Source: Sarocladium kiliense (taxonomy: Eukaryota; Ascomycota; Sordariomycetes; Hypocreales; Sarocladiaceae). Taken from it: a stretch of 64,000 nt of DNA. A program made the position numbers and the translations under genes. Positions 59,001 to 64,000 of the stretch are shown here, piece by piece; the stretch's first letter is position 1, and the number at the start of each line of letters is the position of its first letter. The stretch lies in NCBI GenBank assembly GCA_030734395.1, contig JAUZTG010000016.1, positions 1,302,001 through 1,366,000 of the forward strand, read 5' to 3'. The notes beneath the pieces were generated by a model, which was not told the DNA's origin, did no database searches, and worked only from the letters and a program-made list of their open reading frames with translations.

Positions 59001-61323
59001 GATGGAACCGCGGGAATGCGGAAGGATGCTTGACCGCGATAGCAACGTGTTCCAGCCTCCTGAAGCGTCCTTTTGGCGTCAATCGTCCCCCTGAAGCTCA
59101 CCAGCTAGTTGACAATGGCTCGTCAGGTGAGATCTCGGCCACTCACCGACCCCTTTGGACAAGCTGAACGTGAGTGAGTTTCGGGTGCTTATGCGTGAAT
59201 TCGGCTCCGTGCTGCCACCGTTGGCTGTGCCTCTTGTTCACATACATCCCCATCCCAATGCACGAATCGACAACTCTCGGGGGTGCCATGGCCGAGGCTG
59301 GGCATTCCATCAGTGGCGAAACAAGATGGCAAACACCTTCCAGCCACGACAAGCAATGCTCTTGGCCAAGGAAGAAAGCACCGAGTGTTTCTGCAGGGTT
59401 TCCCAGAACCTTGGCGGTCCAGTGATCGTCGTCGTCCGGCTATCAAAGAGAACACGATACTGCATCTCCGCGCAAAAGTACATCGAGCTACCAGCAGTAG
59501 TAAGCTTTGGGAGGCTGAAGATCATGACATCGAGACAACCCTCACAAAGGCCAGCCCATCGCCATCGCCATCACCACGCCCCCTCCCTCACGGAGTAGCG
59601 TCGCCCCCAACATGTCAAGCTACGATCCAGACGTCGACGTCCCGCTGGCACATGCGCTACGAACACCACTAGCTTCCTGTGGCAATCCGGTTTGCCATGT
59701 CCCCCTTTCCCAGTCCGTTGGGGAGGGGAGATTGACAGGTTTGTTTTGGCGCCCTTCTAGTCGCTGAAATGGTCCAGCCTTACTGGCTCCATGCGACGGT
59801 AACCGTTGAACTGGGACCCGAAAGAAGTCGGAGGCCACGACAATGGTCTTGGACGAATTAGTCATATGACGATCGTCGAGCTCTAGGGTCCGTGTTCCTG
59901 GCTGTAGGACATGGCAATGACGACTTCACGCGTCGAGTGGAGGTCGAGTTCGTCGGCTGCCTCCCGAGATCATGACCATCATTGCCATTTCAGTTTCAAC
60001 GGCAGCAATACCCCTATTCCACGACTCTCGAGGGCATATGGAACGAGGGGCTGACACATATCTGCGAAAACTCTGTGGCTATGGACATGGCTCGCGATAG
60101 GTACCACCTGAGTATAGCAGCCATCGCCGAACACTGCCCCAAGAAGAGCAGCCGTCACCAGTAAACCCCGACGGTTGCCGTTAAGACAGACGACTATGGA
60201 AAACAAGGTTTACAGGGTCCTGGGACTAGAATCGGCATGACTACTCCCAATGCGACGGACCGAGGCAACAGCAACAGCTTCCAACTGCAAAAGTTGACGA
60301 TGGCTGCACTACGACCGTAGCATTCCCATGTAACTTGACGTGGGCATGACAGCGCCGGACGCCGATCAACTGGGAAGGTCTCTACGGACACGAGACCCCA
60401 ACCAGGGTCACCGAGGCCCCGAATGGTTTCCCCAGACTAGGACAAGGACCCGACTACGGCGCGCCATGGCGTCGAACTCTCCTACCCATCGGTCTCCCGT
60501 TGTTGGCGCGCATCGTGGGTGTGGCCGTTATTTGCCTTTTGCACTGCCACCACCGGCTCCTCGAAGATCTTTCCCCTATGCTAACAGGGTCTTTATTTTC
60601 CTCTGGAGGGGGGGAGAAGGGGAGGGAGTTCCGCTGGGGTTGCATTTCCGCCCTTCACTTCCCACGGGTAGCTAGCCCTAGCTTCATGGGGTTTTGCTAG
60701 ATTCGCGTGGGACTGGGATAGAGTTTGCGCCTTGTGGTCTTGGTGAGCACAAGAGCTGCAGGTGTAGAATGTGAATCGGCCAGCGCTGCAGTGACAAGTT
60801 CCATGAGAATGTGACGTCGTATTTAGCGAGATGAAGCTTGCGGTGGGCGAGTGACGCAAGGAGGTAGGTATCATACGAGCTACAGGAGCGTTCACTCCTG
60901 GGTTTGGGTGGCAAAGCTCTGCACATCGAGGCTTGTCTCAGGCATCACGATCTGAGAGTGAGCTTTAGGGTAAGACAAGTCTTCGGCATTGGGTGGTTGT
61001 GGCGGTGATCTCGTTGCTAATGGCATCTCCAGGGGGTGTCTTTGGACATGACGTTGTCTATTGATACATATCGGCATTGCTTCGCTGCTTTGGAGCTCTT
61101 CTTATACAGCATATTCCTTCTGCCATAGCTCAATCGCCCTCTGAAGTCCCGTAAATGTACAAGATCTGTGTTATGATGTACTATGCTCCTGAGTATTTAC
61201 CACAGAAAGGTCACAACAACGTGGTTGCATGCTCCCAGGAGTTGTTCTGTCCAAGTAGCAGATCGCAGGCTCAAGTAGCTCTGGTACGCCGTCACGAGAA
61301 TATCAGATGGTCTTGAACCTGGC
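56058..61323. other. 5.3 kb region with no convincing gene
   Basis: It lies between the homeobox gene and the SAT4-like gene. The first few hundred bases should be the homeobox 3' untranslated region. The best isolated frame is 58,447-58,142 on the minus strand (101 residues, ATG start), without recognisable motifs. No splice chain or domain was found elsewhere. Confidence 0.45.
58142..58447 (-). CDS. Weak small frame, 101 residues, unknown
   Basis: ATG at 58447, stop at 58142. The residues (for example VDDFQRYIALKISPETLIHA) are less scrambled than in neighbouring frames, and there is no overlapping better frame. No domain, intron or signal peptide is seen. It may be the middle exon of a missed gene or chance. 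Confidence 0.15.
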   Translation of the reverse strand: MSILFRNCYCPSTLPEVDDFQRYIALKISPETLIHAPSQPYHDFGLGEKILQGHPILTTIIKPGFRVSTTSQDLSTAKKYLGQGSGCTYIPAHHPRGPNTF

Positions 61324-62677
61324 TCAATGTTGCCTGACCGTAGTCTCCGTCGTCACCAAGATATGCCTTGGGTTGTCATTTGCATTGTATACCGCCTCTC
61401 GCGCCCGAGCCTCTGCGTAAACCCTGGGTGTGATCCCATGAACTCCTGCATCCATATCACTGAGAGCAAGCTCTTCCGTGGAAATGCTGTGTGGGCTTTG
61501 CTTGGAGTCCATAAAAGTTGGTCGGCTTCGAATTCGAGACGCTGAGTTTGTTCCGTACTTGGAGCCATATCGTTCGTAGGTAGCCCTGTTGCTGTGGTTC
61601 GAAGACATGCCGGGCACAACGGTGGCGACCAGCGGGCGCAATGTAGGGAGAGAGGCGCAGATGATGGCACAGTTGAGCTCGATGACGGACCAAATGGCAG
61701 CACCGACGTTGTCCCACGGCGGATCTTGGCTTTCGACAGCATCGCGCAGGGTGCACATGCGATAAACCGAGATAATACAGACGCTGTGTCTTTGTTAGTA
61801 CGGAATGGTCCTCAAAGAATCAATGATAAAATAATCAAACTGACAAGAAACCCAGACAGAAAATGAGTACAACCATGACCTTCTGTTTGATAGGCAGCTT
61901 CAGCTTGATCACAGATGGCAGCGGGATCGAGAAGATAAGCAAGTCTGTGGCCAAACTCATTGCTGATGAGAAGTACCACACAGGCAGCGTATCAAGACAC
62001 CACTCGGCAGTACTGGGAACAATGAAGCTGATTGGGAGGCACGAGATGCCGAGAAGAGTGATCTGGACGCATGCCCAAAGGCCAACGGCGACCATGGACC
62101 AAAGGCAGATCTTCTGGACTCTGCTTGATTCGAAGATTCGGCGGAACTGCAACAGGAAGGATAGCTTGACAACATTCATGCCCATGTTGTAGTGCAGAAT
62201 GGAGACATAGAGCCACTTGGTGATTCTTTAGCTTATGCCCTATGATCGACGTGTTTCGTTCTCAGGGGTTATGGTTGTCAATGCTTACCCTCAGCTGTAA
62301 TCCAGTGTCTTCGAGTGACACGAACTGAACATGTCTGCCCATTCCATATTTGGCTTCTGAAATTATGGTTAATGCTGAATCGGCAGCCAAATGTTGAAGG
62401 CGAGCAAGACTTACCAAAGCATGTTCCAACAGAAACAACTATGGCGAACGCCTTTCCAAACGTCAGCTCCAGGCAGGCATAAAGACTAATGGCACGAATA
62501 AGGTAGACTTACCATGGCCACAAGAATACTCCAGTCGTCAGGGCCAGCCATTCTGAGCATAAAGATTCTGGTGTACATTCGCAGCAAGATAATCACCGTC
62601 GTCGCACTGATGAAGCCCAGCGCAATGCCCACAAGCGTGGGCGCCTGCGTCTGAGCTTCGAGATCAACCTCAGCCAT
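61324..62677 (-). CDS. SAT4/Pth11-like seven-helix membrane protein (fungal rhodopsin-domain family)
   Basis: Five exons: 62677-62513, 62451-62415, 62356-62289, 62215-61845 and 61783-61324, giving 366 residues. Typical segments are the first helix (TLVGIALGFISATTVIILLR) with RIFMLRMAGPDDWSI after it, then EAKYGMGRHV, then WLYVSILHYNMGMNVVKLSFLLQFRRIF, then SLATDLLIFSIPLPSVIKLKLP, and the final VIELNCAIICASLPTLRPL. This is the classic pattern of Pth11-related and SAT4 proteins, once named CFEM-GPCR when a CFEM domain is present; no CFEM domain is present here. Family members sit in the plasma membrane; some sense surface or host cues, most are uncharacterised. The 37-base second exon is short. 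The donor of the fourth intron is GTCAGT, but splicing to F-V-C-I-I-S-V-Y-R restores the family core, so it is well supported. The cytosolic tail is Ser-rich. Confidence 0.92.
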
Positions 62678-64000
62678 GATGAATTCGAAACTCCGAAAAC
62701 GAGAAGAATAAACCAAAAGCTCGAGATCAGACTATCCGTTTGGCATTGAACGGTGGCTTTGATGTCGAAAGAAGGAATGTAGAGAATCGAAGTATCTTCG
62801 AATAGATGCAAGGGCGAGTCAGGGCAACCCCAGGATATTAATTAGCCACCTGACGCAAGCGTATCTATCTTCGAAGAGACGGCATGCCCTACGGCGGGAG
62901 TGCTGAAGCCACAAAGTCCTATTCGAGTCAAGATCACAGGAACTTGACGCACCAGAGGGATAACCGAGCCCACCATCTGGGGGGGAAGGGAGGTATCAAA
63001 CACTGCAATACAACTGTGCTAGGCCAAGAAGGTCTGCTACCGGTTCGAAGTCATGTACCTTGCAGTTTTCAAAGGCTTGACGAAGTACATCTTGTCAGGG
63101 GTAAATGGAGCGTCAGCGCAAGGGCCTCTTTCTTGCCAGTCTTGAGTATCTACCGCTTTCCTGCAGCCTGGACGATCCCTTTGGCGCCACCGTAGAACTA
63201 AAGGCTGCTTGCAACGCCAGCCCTGATGGTGAGGGTTCCTGTTTGGGATGAGAGCACGACTTCCAAGTTTCTTCTGTTGCATCAGCCACATGAAGCCGAA
63301 GAGACCGAGGGCAGTGCTACCCTACCTTGCCCTTCTCCATGCCCTGGTTCCCAGTCATGGAAATCAATAACTCAGTTGACCCCAGGAACTCTGCAGACAA
63401 GGAGATACCCTCAGTCAATCTTTCTACATCCACCAGGGCTGGTGTTCTCGGCCTCTGCCCTGTGCCTCCCACCTGTCAATGCAGCATTTTCAATCTCGGC
63501 TGAATTCATGGCGCTGGTTTGACTTTTGTCGACCTGGCCCGCGACAAAGTTGCAATATGCAGTAATACTCCGCTATATTGACCCGACCCTCCTGCGCCTT
63601 TGGTGGCGCCAGGGATTGTGCGCCGACTTTTGCCAATGTCACCATACCACGGCACATGGAGGGCCAGATTTCCCTCTCGCTCCATTGTCCGACTTGGGTA
63701 AGTTGTTCATTGCATGAAGCCACTGAGAAAGTTTCAGGGCCTTGCGAAAGCGAAAGGGGGGGAGCCACGTCGCGTGGGAGGGGACTGATCGAACACATCC
63801 TGATCGCTGTCGATTATGATCGCGACAAGGGTTCGGATGGTTTGCAGGCCCCGATCACAAGATCTGCAGTAGCTGAACAAGCGACTAACAGAAAGTCTTG
63901 TCAATGTCTTGTCGATGCAAGCTTGACAAGGCCGCTCCATCTAATTCATCCCGCAGCCAAGTGAAGGCCCATCGTAAAGGGCTGCGCTAATAAGGTCCCC
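62678..64000. other. Intergenic to right edge, SAT4-like promoter side
   Basis: The first few hundred bases should be the promoter of the SAT4-like gene. The rest has short frames with no recognisable protein. A gene cut by the right edge cannot be excluded. Confidence 0.4.

Noticed and set aside
1..64000. tRNA genes, CRISPR arrays, transposons
   Set aside because: I looked for B-box-like GTTCGAxxC strings, regular spaced repeats and transposase or reverse-transcriptase motifs; the few B-box-like strings (for example near 63,044) have no cloverleaf around them, and no others were found by eye.

Overview
The window is nuclear DNA from a filamentous ascomycete (Pezizomycotina, probably a Sordariomycete). 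The evidence is short introns of about 50 to 90 bases with GT..AG ends and CTAAC-like branch sites, CT-rich leaders, and typical families of that group: a HET-domain protein, a Zn2Cys6 regulator, an SAT4/Pth11-like membrane protein, STE11, HSP104 and mL67. No tRNA, rRNA, CRISPR array or intact transposon was found. I rebuilt the spliced genes by hand from splice sites, reading phase and family motifs. Every exon set given as a full model adds up in phase.

Layout. 0-5 kb: a small Cys-rich protein and an EBP/EXPERA sterol-isomerase-like protein whose catalytic motif lies on a 27-base microexon. 5-12 kb: three minus-strand genes, namely an unknown protein, a PrpF-type isomerase with a mitochondrial-like leader, and prephenate dehydratase (phenylalanine synthesis). 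12-15 kb: the MAPKKK STE11 (SAM, Ras-binding and kinase domains). 18-25 kb: an alpha/beta hydrolase converging on a HET-domain gene, an unknown conserved-looking protein, and a weak, possibly eroded gene. 25-31 kb: a sulfotransferase-fold protein, the mitoribosomal/recombination protein mL67 (Mhr1), and the disaggregase HSP104, which shares a divergent promoter region with mL67. 31-36 kb: a seven-exon Zn2Cys6 regulator and the ER protein PBN1/PIG-X (GPI-anchor synthesis). 37-40 kb: a 966-residue protein joining a caspase-like domain, a homeodomain-like segment and a rhodanese-like domain.

40-61 kb is nearly empty. About 14.4 kb without a convincing gene precedes a TALE/KN homeobox gene (54.6-56.1 kb), and another 5.3 kb follows it. 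Long upstream regions of this kind are common for fungal developmental regulators. An SAT4/Pth11-like seven-helix protein lies at 61.3-62.7 kb, and the last 1.3 kb is empty.

The genes do not form one pathway. They look like ordinary chromosomal neighbours: primary metabolism, signalling, chaperone and mitochondrial upkeep, plus a few accessory genes (HET, SAT4, the caspase-like fusion). The item most worth follow-up is the caspase-like/homeodomain-like/rhodanese-like fusion at 37.1-40.2 kb. Next are the EBP microexon and the large non-coding domain around the homeobox gene.
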